This document shows, one piece after another, positions 25,586 to 34,321 of a stretch of DNA of 64,000 nt. The stretch spans positions 109,074-173,073 of the forward strand of contig JBPJFY010000008.1 of NCBI GenBank assembly GCA_051208045.1, in the 5' to 3' direction. The notes under the pieces were generated by a model. That model had not been told where the DNA came from, did not search any database, and saw only the letters and a list, made by a program, of their open reading frames with translations. Position numbers and translations under genes: made by a program. Every line of letters begins with the position of its first letter. The first letter of the stretch is position 1. The DNA is from LZORAL124-50-18 sp051208045. Lineage in GTDB: Bacteria; Pseudomonadota; Gammaproteobacteria; Pseudomonadales; Oleiphilaceae.

Positions 25586-28045
25586 TTAATGATCGCCGTT
25601 CAATCGCTGCGTGATAAAGTGCGCAATACCCAGGGCACGTTGCTCCCGCAGTGTGCTGTCTTCCTCTTCGGTGAGTACGCGGATTTCCTTGGTGAACATG
25701 ATCAGCGAAATGAGCAGAATCCAGTCATCCAGGTCGGCCTGTTCGGTTGCGGTGAGCGCACTATGCTGGCAATAGTGGGCAAGAAAATCATCAAAACGAC
25801 GGAAATCCGCCTGCTCGATGTACTTTTCAGCCAACGAAAGCTCAATGCCCCCATCAATCACATCCACCAGCCGGGGGCCAAAGAAGGCGTTGTTAAAATC
25901 AAAAAACGCTGGCTCGCTGAGGCCAGCCACCAGCGGGGCGGGGCTCTCAGCAGGCATCATGATGTTCTTGGGGGCCACGTCTCCATGGCAGTGGACTTCC
26001 TGGGCGTGCGCCCGCATCTTTTCACGCTTTTCGGCATCAAACTGCTGGGCTAGAGGCACGAATTGCGCGACAAAGGCGTTGATGTCTGCACGCTTGAAGG
26101 CAAACGTGGTGTAGTTTTCCAGGGCGGCCAGCCACATGCTGGCGTACTCTTCAAAATGAAACTGCGGGGGCAGGTCCAGTGGCGTATTGATTTGTACCTG
26201 ATGTAAGTGGGCCAGTGCGCGGGCGATTTGTGCCAGCTGGTACTCGGGTTTTTTTTCCAGGTTTCCCGGGAGCCATTCGAACAAAACGGCCGGGTGATCG
26301 TTAATCGTCTCCAGTGATCCGGATCGGGTCGGGATGATCGCGGCGGTAGGCACCTGCCGCGCATGCAAGTGGTTGATCAATGCCGTTTCATACGCCGTGT
26401 GTTCCACCAAGCGATGACTGCGGTAGTTGCCGGCCAGTTTAAACTGCTTCAGCACGTAGACCTGATCATCCACAAAGACCCGAAACAGGCCATTGTCCGT
26501 AGACACTTCCATCTTTTCAACAAACAACGGGCCAAAGTGATACTGCACGCGCAGTTGTCTGGCGATACTTGCCTCCTCATCGCTACGATAAAAAATGCCA
26601 TCCCGCTGTCTGTCGTACAGCAAGCGGGCACCAAACCGGTTGAGAAACGCGTCCTTTTCCTCAGCGTGACCGTTGGATGGAAAAAACACGTAGGCGTCGA
26701 TGAGGTGCTGGGTAAATTTAACGTGGGGGAAGCGCTTCCGAGCGTCAGCCAGCGGGCCGGTCAGCTCAATTTCAGATAAGTGATAAACGGAACAGTAATT
26801 GGACGATTGGGCCTTGATCAATTGCCAGCTTCTGGGCACATGCCGCTCCCATCGGGGGTCCATTTCAATCAGAATGTCGATGTCAGAACCGATTTTTGCC
26901 AGCTTTCCATGAACGAAGGGCTGCGCGTACACCCCCATCTCGTTGCGGGCAATCGAACCCATCAGCCAGAGCCGGGTGACAGCGCCGCAGGAGGCGATTT
27001 CCCGCTGCAGTTTGTCCCGGATCTGTGCCTGCAGGCGCGTCTGCTCGGGCGGGTCAAAGATCGCTTTGCTGGGTTTGATAAAGTAAAGCGAGAGGGATTC
27101 CAGTAATTGGGTCCAACTGCGGTACAGGCCTTCCGCATCCCGGGAGGACTTCGGGGCAGGCTGATAAGGAAAAATGACCTTCTGTTGCTCCGGAATATAC
27201 AGCCAGTGCTGGGGGGCGACGTCTACCTGCAGTGTCTGGCCGCGCCGTAAGGCATAGTAGAGATCCAGCACCTGGCATTTGATGTGGTTGAGTTCATCCA
27301 CATCCAGCGTCTTTCCGCGTTGGGTCAGCACATCGGCCAGACGTGCCACGCCGCCATAGGCGCGCTGTGTCTGGTAGTGCTCCGCGCGTTGTTGTGTTTC
27401 GGGGCGCACTTTGACCAGCAGCTGAGTCCCCTGGTAGTGCTGCTCCCCAGCCTCGGTGCGGGCGGCAAAGCCAAGCTGGCTGAAAATCTCCCGCACTTTC
27501 GAGAGGTGATAGCGTGCCACCGCTATCGACAGAATGTCCTCGGAGGCACTGTCCGGTACCCGCGTGAAGTCGACATGGTTGGCGTCCAGCAGCGACAGCA
27601 CTTCTTCTGAGGCTTGTGCGTAGCCGCCATCCAGATCCACATATCGGAAGATGTGCGTGAGCTGGCGAAAGTCGTTCGGTTCAATGAGCAGTTTGTAGTT
27701 GCGATAGTGCAGGTGATAGCCGTCCCGGCACTCTTCAATCGAAATGCGCCGGGGGTGATACTTGACGTCATTCGCTAACGTCGATTGGGTCCAAATGCGC
27801 ACTTCATCGCTGTTTGCGTTGGGGAGTCTGCCATCGTGGTAGTCGGTCTGCTGGATGATCGTCAGGAGTTCATCGGCTTGACTCTTGAAGATGCGCGCGA
27901 TGTCTTCAAACTCTTTGCGGCTGAGCTCGATGCGCAAATCCCGGTAGTGGATGTGGATGTTTTCTTCCATGTCCAGGAAGAGGTTGCGATGCTTGGGCGC
28001 GCTCAGCGCCTCTCCGCGATACAGTACCTTTTTGATAACGCCCAT
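25586..28045 (-). CDS. Nucleotidyltransferase-phosphotransferase (APH) fusion protein
   Basis: An 819-aa protein from ATG 28045; the longer frame to 28300 overlaps the divergent FHA gene's promoter and is rejected. The N-terminal part contains a duplicated motif (NIHIHYRDLRIELSRKEFED and GYHLHYRNYKLLIEPNDFRQ), family unknown to me. The middle holds a polymerase-beta-type nucleotidyltransferase (LWLMGSIARNEMG ... IGSDIDILIEMD). The C-terminal 330 residues are an aminoglycoside-phosphotransferase/choline-kinase fold with catalytic loop VHCHGDVAPKNIMM and FFDFNNAFFGPRL in the metal-binding position (DFN rather than DFD). Combining a nucleotide-transfer and a kinase domain suggests sugar or small-molecule activation, perhaps for a surface glycan. 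Substrate unknown. Probably cytoplasmic. Confidence 0.75.
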   Translation of the reverse strand: MGVIKKVLYRGEALSAPKHRNLFLDMEENIHIHYRDLRIELSRKEFEDIARIFKSQADELLTIIQQTDYHDGRLPNANSDEVRIWTQSTLANDVKYHPRRISIEECRDGYHLHYRNYKLLIEPNDFRQLTHIFRYVDLDGGYAQASEEVLSLLDANHVDFTRVPDSASEDILSIAVARYHLSKVREIFSQLGFAARTEAGEQHYQGTQLLVKVRPETQQRAEHYQTQRAYGGVARLADVLTQRGKTLDVDELNHIKCQVLDLYYALRRGQTLQVDVAPQHWLYIPEQQKVIFPYQPAPKSSRDAEGLYRSWTQLLESLSLYFIKPSKAIFDPPEQTRLQAQIRDKLQREIASCGAVTRLWLMGSIARNEMGVYAQPFVHGKLAKIGSDIDILIEMDPRWERHVPRSWQLIKAQSSNYCSVYHLSEIELTGPLADARKRFPHVKFTQHLIDAYVFFPSNGHAEEKDAFLNRFGARLLYDRQRDGIFYRSDEEASIARQLRVQYHFGPLFVEKMEVSTDNGLFRVFVDDQVYVLKQFKLAGNYRSHRLVEHTAYETALINHLHARQVPTAAIIPTRSGSLETINDHPAVLFEWLPGNLEKKPEYQLAQIARALAHLHQVQINTPLDLPPQFHFEEYASMWLAALENYTTFAFKRADINAFVAQFVPLAQQFDAEKREKMRAHAQEVHCHGDVAPKNIMMPAESPAPLVAGLSEPAFFDFNNAFFGPRLVDVIDGGIELSLAEKYIEQADFRRFDDFLAHYCQHSALTATEQADLDDWILLISLIMFTKEIRVLTEEEDSTLREQRALGIAHFITQRLNGDH

Positions 28046-28208
28046 AGTGTTCGGTTTGACTCTGGCTGCGTGGCATGTCTTTAGCGTAGAGGGTAACCCG
28101 CGTTTTTTCCACGTGTGCCGAAAGCACGCCCCCGAAGCTGGACGACGGCTGACTTTTTCCTCTGGCGATTTCTGACTACACTTGAAACACCCGGACTGAA
28201 AAACGGCC

Positions 28209-29321
28209 ATGTCGATGTGTGCAGAAGGTGATAAACGCGTGTCTAACAGATTCCTCGAAGGACTAACGGTGTTTGGTGATGCCACCAGTTCAGCGCACAT
28301 CCCTTTATCGGCAGCTAATGTACGTGTGGGGCGCGTGGCGGGCTATGAGCTGAAGCTGGCGTCTGATAATGTTTCCCGCACTCACGCCGAATTGCGTGTG
28401 GATTCAGACCAGCTGTTTGTTGTCGACCTCAACAGTACCAACGGCACCTATGTGAACGGTTCGCGGATTACCGGTGAGCGGGAAATTTTTGATGGCGACG
28501 AGATCTACTTTGCGGATATGCGCTTTACCGTCCATTTCGATGTGACCGGCGTGGTGGCAGAGTTTTCCCTGAATGACCTCCTGACGCAGCCCCGTCCCGA
28601 GGACGCGGCGTTCGACGCGCTGCTCAACGGTGCCGACGTTGCTTTCGAGTTCTGTGCGGTCGTCCTCATGGAGAAGCGTAAAACATTGGCTTTTCAGTAT
28701 GTTGCAAAGGGCTGTCATCCGGATCTGCCGGAATCCCTTGCCCATCTCAGTGACATGGCAGAGCGTCTGGGCAAAGTGGCCGATCTGTTCGAAATGATCC
28801 GGGCCCAGGCGGTTACCAACGGCAGTCCGCTGACCGAGAATAAATTATCGCTGGTACTGGCGGGCCACCCCTTGGAGCTGGAAGACTTACCCCGGCTGAT
28901 TTCCGGTCTGCAAGCGCTCCGGAAGCGTTTTCCCAAACAGTCACTGGTGTTTGAAATCTGCGCTGCGGAGCACCTGGACCCGGGAAAGCTCTCCGTGCTG
29001 GTTGCCGGCTTGAGAAAACTGAAAATACTGCTTTCTTTTGGGCAATTCTCTGCCAAAGTGAATGAGTTGGAACGGCTGTTGGCGCATCGACCTAAAATCC
29101 TCAGCCTGAATGCGGTGTTGACGAGTGAACTGACGACGGCTTCCTCGTTGCGCAGAAACATGATCGAATCTCTGGTGACGATTGCGCGGCGTGAAGGTGC
29201 CCGGGTGTTGGGTGCTGGCATCAGCAACCCCGACGAAATGGAGCTCGCGGAACAGCTGGGCGTTGAATTGTTCGAAGGTCGTATCGTGCGACAGGAACAC
29301 CGGGTAGCAGCAGGTGAGTGA
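28209..29321 (+). CDS. FHA domain protein with degenerate EAL domain
   Basis: A 370-aa protein. Residues about 28-100 form a forkhead-associated phosphothreonine-binding domain (VRVGRVAGYELKLASDNVSR, then LNSTNGTYVNGSRI, with the key GR, S-R-H and N-G-T residues). Residues about 125-365 follow the EAL phosphodiesterase outline, but every catalytic box is changed: VFEICAAEH for the 'ElTE' region, LSFGQFSAKVNELERL for 'DDFGtGyssL', GAGISNPDEMELA for 'AEGVE'. It should not hydrolyse c-di-GMP and may bind ligand or partner only. ATG 28209 is the first start; GTG 28239 (VSNRFLEGL) is possible. Its stop overlaps the algZ start, so it probably works with AlgZ/AlgR. Confidence 0.8.
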   Translation: MSMCAEGDKRVSNRFLEGLTVFGDATSSAHIPLSAANVRVGRVAGYELKLASDNVSRTHAELRVDSDQLFVVDLNSTNGTYVNGSRITGEREIFDGDEIYFADMRFTVHFDVTGVVAEFSLNDLLTQPRPEDAAFDALLNGADVAFEFCAVVLMEKRKTLAFQYVAKGCHPDLPESLAHLSDMAERLGKVADLFEMIRAQAVTNGSPLTENKLSLVLAGHPLELEDLPRLISGLQALRKRFPKQSLVFEICAAEHLDPGKLSVLVAGLRKLKILLSFGQFSAKVNELERLLAHRPKILSLNAVLTSELTTASSLRRNMIESLVTIARREGARVLGAGISNPDEMELAEQLGVELFEGRIVRQEHRVAAGE

Positions 29322-30367
29322 TGGAGAAAGCCGAGACCGACGAACAGAATACGTTTTACCTGCCTGATCTCTGCCGGGTAAATTCCGTATTTCTTCTGGT
29401 GCTCTGTACGCAACTGATGGCCTTTCTGGTCGCACTGCTGGCGTCCCCCTCTGGCTATTTCAGCTGGAATTACCTGGGGCTCGTCTCGCTCTTCGGCCAC
29501 TGGACGGTGTTGACCTGTGCCGCCCTGCTGTGCGTTCTGCGGCCCTGGCTGGCCCGTCGCGGCATTGTGTGGGCGACGGTATTGTGCCTTCTGATGATCG
29601 AAGGCGTCACCGCGGGCTACAGCGTCATCGCGAGCCAGGTGTTCAGTCTGGCGGCCGTGAGTGACCACTGGTTTGTCCTGCGTAATATGATCTCTGCCGG
29701 CATTATTGGCGGGGTCATATTGCGCTATTTTTTTCTCCAGAATCAGTGGCGATTGCAGAAGCAAGCGGAGTTGCGCGCCCGGCTGGAAGCCCTGCAATCC
29801 CGGATTCGTCCTCATTTTCTGTTTAACAGCCTCAATTCCATTGCGAGCCTCATCGCCGAGGATGCGGTACGGGCGGAAGAAGCCATTCTGGATTTATCGG
29901 AGATTTTCCGGGCAACCTTGCGCACGGAACGGCTCAAAATCCCCCTCGCACAGGAACTTACCCTGTGTGAACGGTATCTTGGCATTGAACAGCTTCGCTT
30001 GGGGCGTCGTCTGGAGGTCGTCTGGGATATTGATGCGGCCTGTAAACTGGCGGAGATACCGCCACTCACGCTGCAACCCCTGGTGGAAAATGCTGTGTAT
30101 CACGGCATTCAAACCCGGCCGGAAGGCGGGACGTTGCAAATCAAAGCGGAGCGAAAAGGAAAGCAGTGTTACCTGATGATTGCCAACCCTTGCACCATGG
30201 AAGCGCTTGTCGAGAGCCAGTCGACGTCCGGGCAGGGTAACCGCATCGCAATCGCGAACATACGTCACCGGCTCACTGCCTTGTTTGGGGAGCAGGCGGT
30301 GTTGAAGAGCAGCATTCACGACGGGCAATATGTGGTGACATTGCGTTTTCCGTTTAATCAGGGATAG
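29318..30367 (+). CDS. algZ: AlgZ/FimS-type LytS-family sensor histidine kinase
   Basis: A 349-aa protein with start GTG 29318 or ATG 29321, overlapping the FHA/EAL stop. About four transmembrane helices (aa 18-130) are followed by a His_kinase (LytS-type) domain with phosphoacceptor motif IRPHFLFNSLNSIASL and an ATP lid with PLVENAVYHGIQTRPEGG. In Pseudomonas the AlgZ-AlgR pair controls alginate, type IV pili and virulence and sits immediately before hemC, exactly as here. Confidence 0.9.
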   Translation: MMEKAETDEQNTFYLPDLCRVNSVFLLVLCTQLMAFLVALLASPSGYFSWNYLGLVSLFGHWTVLTCAALLCVLRPWLARRGIVWATVLCLLMIEGVTAGYSVIASQVFSLAAVSDHWFVLRNMISAGIIGGVILRYFFLQNQWRLQKQAELRARLEALQSRIRPHFLFNSLNSIASLIAEDAVRAEEAILDLSEIFRATLRTERLKIPLAQELTLCERYLGIEQLRLGRRLEVVWDIDAACKLAEIPPLTLQPLVENAVYHGIQTRPEGGTLQIKAERKGKQCYLMIANPCTMEALVESQSTSGQGNRIAIANIRHRLTALFGEQAVLKSSIHDGQYVVTLRFPFNQG

Positions 30368-30409
30368 AAGTTTAACCAGGTTTAGAAGTGAAGGAGTTCA
30401 GGAGCCACG

Positions 30410-31165
30410 ATGTCTGCCGTTCTGACTAGGTCTGCCATACTGATTGTCGATGATGAGCCGCTTGCTCGCAGCCGGATGCGCCGTCTGGTGGACGCATTGC
30501 CCGGTTATCAGGTGTGTGGCGAAGCGGAAAACGGTGAGCAGGCACTGGTGCTCACTGCCGAGTTATCGCCGGACATCATCCTGATGGATATTCGCATGCC
30601 GGGGATGGATGGGCTGGAGGCGGCGCGTCAGATCAGCCTCGCAGAGCACTCACCGGCGGTCATTTTCTGCACGGCCTACGATGATTACGCGGTGGAAGCT
30701 TTTCAGGTGCAGGCGATCGGATATTTAATGAAGCCCGTACGCGTAGAGGCGCTGGAAAAGGCACTGTCTCAGTGTGCCCGGCTCAATCAGCTGCAAGTCA
30801 AAGCGGTGGCTGATCTGGGGCGCCAGGATGTGCAGCCGGACTATTATGTGGCGCGTACCTACAAGGGCACCGAACTGATTGATATTCATCGTATTCGGTA
30901 CTTCATTGCGGATCAAAAATACGTCACCGTGCACCATGGTGGCGGGGAGACGCTGGTAGATGACACCCTGAAAGAAGTGGAAACTCGCTTTCCCGATCAA
31001 CTGCTGCGTATTCACCGCAGTACACTGGTCAATAAAACTGCCATCGAAGCGCTTGAACGCCAGTCCGATGGCAGCCAGTGTGTTGTGCTTCAGGGGGGGG
31101 AAATCCGCCTGCCAGTCAGCCGGCGGCATGTGCAGGGCGTGAAAGACTGGATGGCGTGCCGGTAA
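30410..31165 (+). CDS. algR: AlgR-type LytTR response regulator
   Basis: A 251-aa protein. An N-terminal receiver domain has the acidic pocket IVDDEPLARSRMRRL, phosphoacceptor Asp in ILMDIRMPGMDG and conserved Lys in GYLMKPVR. A C-terminal LytTR DNA-binding domain follows (YFIADQKYVTVHHGGGETLV, RIHRSTLVNKTAIEAL). It is the partner of AlgZ, 42 bp upstream. AlgR homologues bind promoters of polysaccharide and pilus genes. Confidence 0.92.
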   Translation: MSAVLTRSAILIVDDEPLARSRMRRLVDALPGYQVCGEAENGEQALVLTAELSPDIILMDIRMPGMDGLEAARQISLAEHSPAVIFCTAYDDYAVEAFQVQAIGYLMKPVRVEALEKALSQCARLNQLQVKAVADLGRQDVQPDYYVARTYKGTELIDIHRIRYFIADQKYVTVHHGGGETLVDDTLKEVETRFPDQLLRIHRSTLVNKTAIEALERQSDGSQCVVLQGGEIRLPVSRRHVQGVKDWMACR

Positions 31166-31280
31166 CCGGGGTGCTACTTTTGGGGTAACCTGTTCTGCAT
31201 CAAGACAAAAAACAGGAAAACGGGTATCCTGTAGCGCAGTCAAATTTAACCATCGGAAACCGGGCGGAAGCGACAACCTT

Positions 31281-32216
31281 ATGGCAGAGAAGAATACCCT
31301 CGTCATCGCAACACGAAAAAGTGCACTGGCCATGTGGCAGGCAGAACACATCAAGGCTAGGCTCGAAGCGCTGCATCCTGGGTTGGAGGTGTCGCTGCTC
31401 GGTATGACTAGTAAAGGGGACAAAATTCTGGATGTGCCCTTGGCCAAAGTGGGCGGAAAAGGACTCTTCGTCAAAGAACTTGAGCAGGCCCTGCTGGCGG
31501 GTGAGGCCGATATTGCCGTGCATTCTATGAAAGATGTGCCGATGGAGTTTCCCGAAGGTTTATTCCTGCCTGTGATCTGCGAGCGGGAAGACCCCACAGA
31601 CGCCTTTGTGAGCAATCAGTTTTCGTCGCTGGACGATTTGCCGCAGGGGGCCACGGTGGGCACGTCCAGTCTGCGTCGCCAATGCCAGTTAAAGGCCTTC
31701 CGTCCGGACTTACGCATCGAGTTTCTACGAGGCAACGTGAATACCCGCCTGCAAAAACTGGACGATGGCGAATACGATGCCATTATTCTTGCATCTTCGG
31801 GATTAAAACGGCTGGGATTTCATGACCGGATCAAGGCCGCCATACCAGATACATTAAGTCTGCCCGCAGTGGGGCAGGGGGCGTTGGGAATTGAAGCGCG
31901 CACAGGCGATGAACGTGTACTGGCGCTGATCGCCCCGCTCATCCACGAGGAAACCCTGCTCCATGTGACCGCCGAGCGTGCCATGAACACGCGATTAAAA
32001 GGCGGATGCCAGGTGCCCATTGGCGGATTTGCCGTGTCGGAAGGTGATCATATCTATCTGCGCGCACTGGTGGGTGATCCGGATGGTTCCACGCTTTTGC
32101 GTGCCGAAGGGAGAGCTCTGAAAGCCGAGGGCGCAGCTTTGGGTGTGCGTGTGGCTGAAGACCTGCTGGCCCAGGGCGCAGACGCGATTCTGGAAAAAGT
32201 CTATGGTGAGAACTGA
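31281..32216 (+). CDS. hemC: Porphobilinogen deaminase (hydroxymethylbilane synthase)
   Basis: A 311-aa protein of normal length that polymerises four porphobilinogens to hydroxymethylbilane in heme synthesis. Visible: VIATRKSALAMWQAEHIKAR, the Asp-containing GEADIAVHSMKDVP, VGTSSLRRQ, FLRGNVNTRL, and the dipyrromethane-cofactor Cys in LKGGCQVPIG. It has its own 115-bp spacer after algR and leads hemC-hemD-hemX-hemY. Confidence 0.97.
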   Translation: MAEKNTLVIATRKSALAMWQAEHIKARLEALHPGLEVSLLGMTSKGDKILDVPLAKVGGKGLFVKELEQALLAGEADIAVHSMKDVPMEFPEGLFLPVICEREDPTDAFVSNQFSSLDDLPQGATVGTSSLRRQCQLKAFRPDLRIEFLRGNVNTRLQKLDDGEYDAIILASSGLKRLGFHDRIKAAIPDTLSLPAVGQGALGIEARTGDERVLALIAPLIHEETLLHVTAERAMNTRLKGGCQVPIGGFAVSEGDHIYLRALVGDPDGSTLLRAEGRALKAEGAALGVRVAEDLLAQGADAILEKVYGEN

Positions 32217-33026
32217 GTGACCCACCCCCTGCAGGGTCTGAGAGTGTTAATGTGCCGCCCTGCAGGCAAGGGGGAGTCCCTCGTGGAAGCGCTGGTTCAC
32301 GACGGTGCAGCCGTACGTTGTCTGCCGATGTTGCACGTGCAGCCGGTGGACAACGAGGATCAGGGCGTCAAGCAGTGCATAATGGACCTGGACCAGTTCA
32401 CGCATGTGATTTTTATCAGTGACGCGGCGGCGGAACAGGGCGCGGTCTGGATAGATCGCTACTGGCCACAACTCCCGGTGGGCCTCCAATGGTATGCCAT
32501 TGGTCGCCAGACGGCGCGTCGATTGTGTCGGGAACTGGGATTGGGGGCGCATGAAATACAGCAACCGATAGACGGCATCGACAGTGAAGCGCTATTGGCC
32601 TTGCCCTCCCTTGAGAAGGAGATGCAGGGTGCGAATGTGCTGATCGTTCGTGGCCGCGGTGGCCGCCCGCTGCTGGGGGACGCGCTGCAGTCGCGCGGAG
32701 CACGTGTGCAGTATGCTGAAGTGTATGAGCGAGGTGCGCCGGATTACCGCGCTGCCGACCTTCATGCGGCGCTGACTCAGTTTGATCCGCAGCTGATCGT
32801 GTGCCTGAGTGCGGAAACCGCGAATAACCTGAATGAGATGGCGCACCGGGTGCGCTTTGATCTTTCGAAAAAGTCATTTATCATGCCTAGCCAGCGAGCC
32901 GTCAATGAATGCTTCTGGCTAAGCGAAGCCAACAGTGTGATTCCTGAGAGCCTGGCTGAACCGGATATTGCATCTTCTATCAACGTGTGGTGGCAAACCA
33001 ACGACTCTATCAAGGTGGGTGAATAA
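32217..33026 (+). CDS. hemD: Uroporphyrinogen-III synthase
   Basis: A 269-aa protein starting at GTG 32217, immediately after the hemC TGA. It closes hydroxymethylbilane to uroporphyrinogen III. The sequence is poorly conserved in the family, but the two-lobed pattern is visible: MCRPAGKGESLVEALVHDGA, VLIVRGRGGRPLLGDALQSR and VYERGAPDY. Position after hemC supports the call. Confidence 0.9.
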   Translation: MTHPLQGLRVLMCRPAGKGESLVEALVHDGAAVRCLPMLHVQPVDNEDQGVKQCIMDLDQFTHVIFISDAAAEQGAVWIDRYWPQLPVGLQWYAIGRQTARRLCRELGLGAHEIQQPIDGIDSEALLALPSLEKEMQGANVLIVRGRGGRPLLGDALQSRGARVQYAEVYERGAPDYRAADLHAALTQFDPQLIVCLSAETANNLNEMAHRVRFDLSKKSFIMPSQRAVNECFWLSEANSVIPESLAEPDIASSINVWWQTNDSIKVGE

Positions 33027-34319
33027 GTGTCAGACGACAATCAAAACAAGGACCAAACACCGGCAGAAAACACCGAGACTGCTAACGTAGCACACACTGG
33101 CGACACGAAGAAAGACGCGCCGGCCAAGTCTGCCAAACCACCAACGAGTGCGCCTGTTGAAGAGAAGGCGGTACAGAAACCCGCGCCAAAGCAGGCCGAC
33201 GAAGCGCAGAAGTCTCGCGCTGCGCCCGCCGATGAACAAAAAGAAAAATCCGGCCCGGCTGTCTGGCCTTTGTGGATCGTTCTGCTGATTCTCGTCATTA
33301 CGATGGGTGGCGGGGGCTTTTTTGTGTGGAAGCAGTTCCAGGGGCTGACCACATTCAAGCAGGAAGTGCGGCAAATGCAGTCGCAGGGCAATCAAAGCAG
33401 TGATGCTGAGTTGTCTGCGGTGAAGAAAGAAGTGGAAAGCCTGAACTCCAAGCTCAGTTCGACCAGTCATAATCTGTCCATGAAGCAGCATGAGTTGCAG
33501 ACGCGCCTGACCAACACCGCCAATCAGGTGCTGCAGATTGGCGGTACCTCGCGAACGGAGTGGCTGCTGGCAGAGTCTGAGTACCTGCTGCGGCTGGCTA
33601 ACCAGCGACTGAACTTTGAAAAAGATGTACCGGGCGCACTGGCAATATTGCAAAGTGCCGATGTTGTGCTGAACGAGAGTGGTGACGCCGGTATCTATGG
33701 TGTGCGTGAGCAGCTCAAGAAAGAAATGCTGAGCCTGGAAAGTCAGGCGCTGGTGGATCAGGATGGTATCTACCTGGAAATCGAAGCGATTATTGCCCTG
33801 GTAGAAAAGCTGGATCAAAAAGTGTTTGCCAGTGAGCCGGATGCGCAAACCGCCTCGTTGACCCAGTTTGCGGGTGCTGTTGCTGAGTCCTCGGAAGCCG
33901 CGCCGGAAGGCGAAAACAAGTGGTCCCAATGGTGGTCAAAACTTAAGAAAGATCTGGCACCGCTGGTGGTGTTCCGAAAACTGGATAAACCCGTGGAACC
34001 ACTGCTGTCACCGGAACAGAGTTACTACCTGAAGCAAAACCTCCGACTGATGCTGGAGCAGGCGCAACTGGCGCTGATGAAGAAGAATCAGTCCCTGTAT
34101 GAGAAAAGTCTGGAAAAGGCGGGCGAATGGGTGGGAACCTACTTCCTGCGCTCAAACAAAACAACCGATGTGTTGTTGAGTAAGCTGAGTGCGTTGAAGA
34201 ACAACGAAGTGAATCCCGTGGTACCGGATATTTCCCAGTCCCTGTTGCTGCTGAAAGAGCGGATTGCCGTACTGTATCGTCGCGGTGGTGCCAATGGCTC
34301 ATCCACCAGTGAGGGCTGA
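33027..34319 (+). CDS. hemX: HemX-like membrane protein
   Basis: A 430-aa protein from GTG 33027, directly after hemD. A Lys/Ala/Pro/Glu-rich cytoplasmic N-terminus is followed by one transmembrane helix (about aa 80-101, WPLWIVLLILVITMGGGGFF) and a long coiled-coil periplasmic domain (EVESLNSKLSSTSHNLSMKQ; EWLLAESEYLLRLANQRLNF). Older annotations call it a uroporphyrin-III C-methyltransferase, but it lacks a methyltransferase fold. Its exact role is unsettled. Confidence 0.9.
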   Translation: MSDDNQNKDQTPAENTETANVAHTGDTKKDAPAKSAKPPTSAPVEEKAVQKPAPKQADEAQKSRAAPADEQKEKSGPAVWPLWIVLLILVITMGGGGFFVWKQFQGLTTFKQEVRQMQSQGNQSSDAELSAVKKEVESLNSKLSSTSHNLSMKQHELQTRLTNTANQVLQIGGTSRTEWLLAESEYLLRLANQRLNFEKDVPGALAILQSADVVLNESGDAGIYGVREQLKKEMLSLESQALVDQDGIYLEIEAIIALVEKLDQKVFASEPDAQTASLTQFAGAVAESSEAAPEGENKWSQWWSKLKKDLAPLVVFRKLDKPVEPLLSPEQSYYLKQNLRLMLEQAQLALMKKNQSLYEKSLEKAGEWVGTYFLRSNKTTDVLLSKLSALKNNEVNPVVPDISQSLLLLKERIAVLYRRGGANGSSTSEG

Positions 34320-34321
34320 TC

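Noticed and set aside
28046..28300. N-terminal extension of the nucleotidyltransferase-APH protein
   Set aside because: The extra 85 residues overlap the divergent FHA gene's start and promoter and look non-protein-like. Conserved-looking sequence begins at ATG 28045.
28715..29815. 366-aa minus-strand frame opposite the FHA/EAL and algZ genes
   Set aside because: Antisense to two recognised genes and without any domain.
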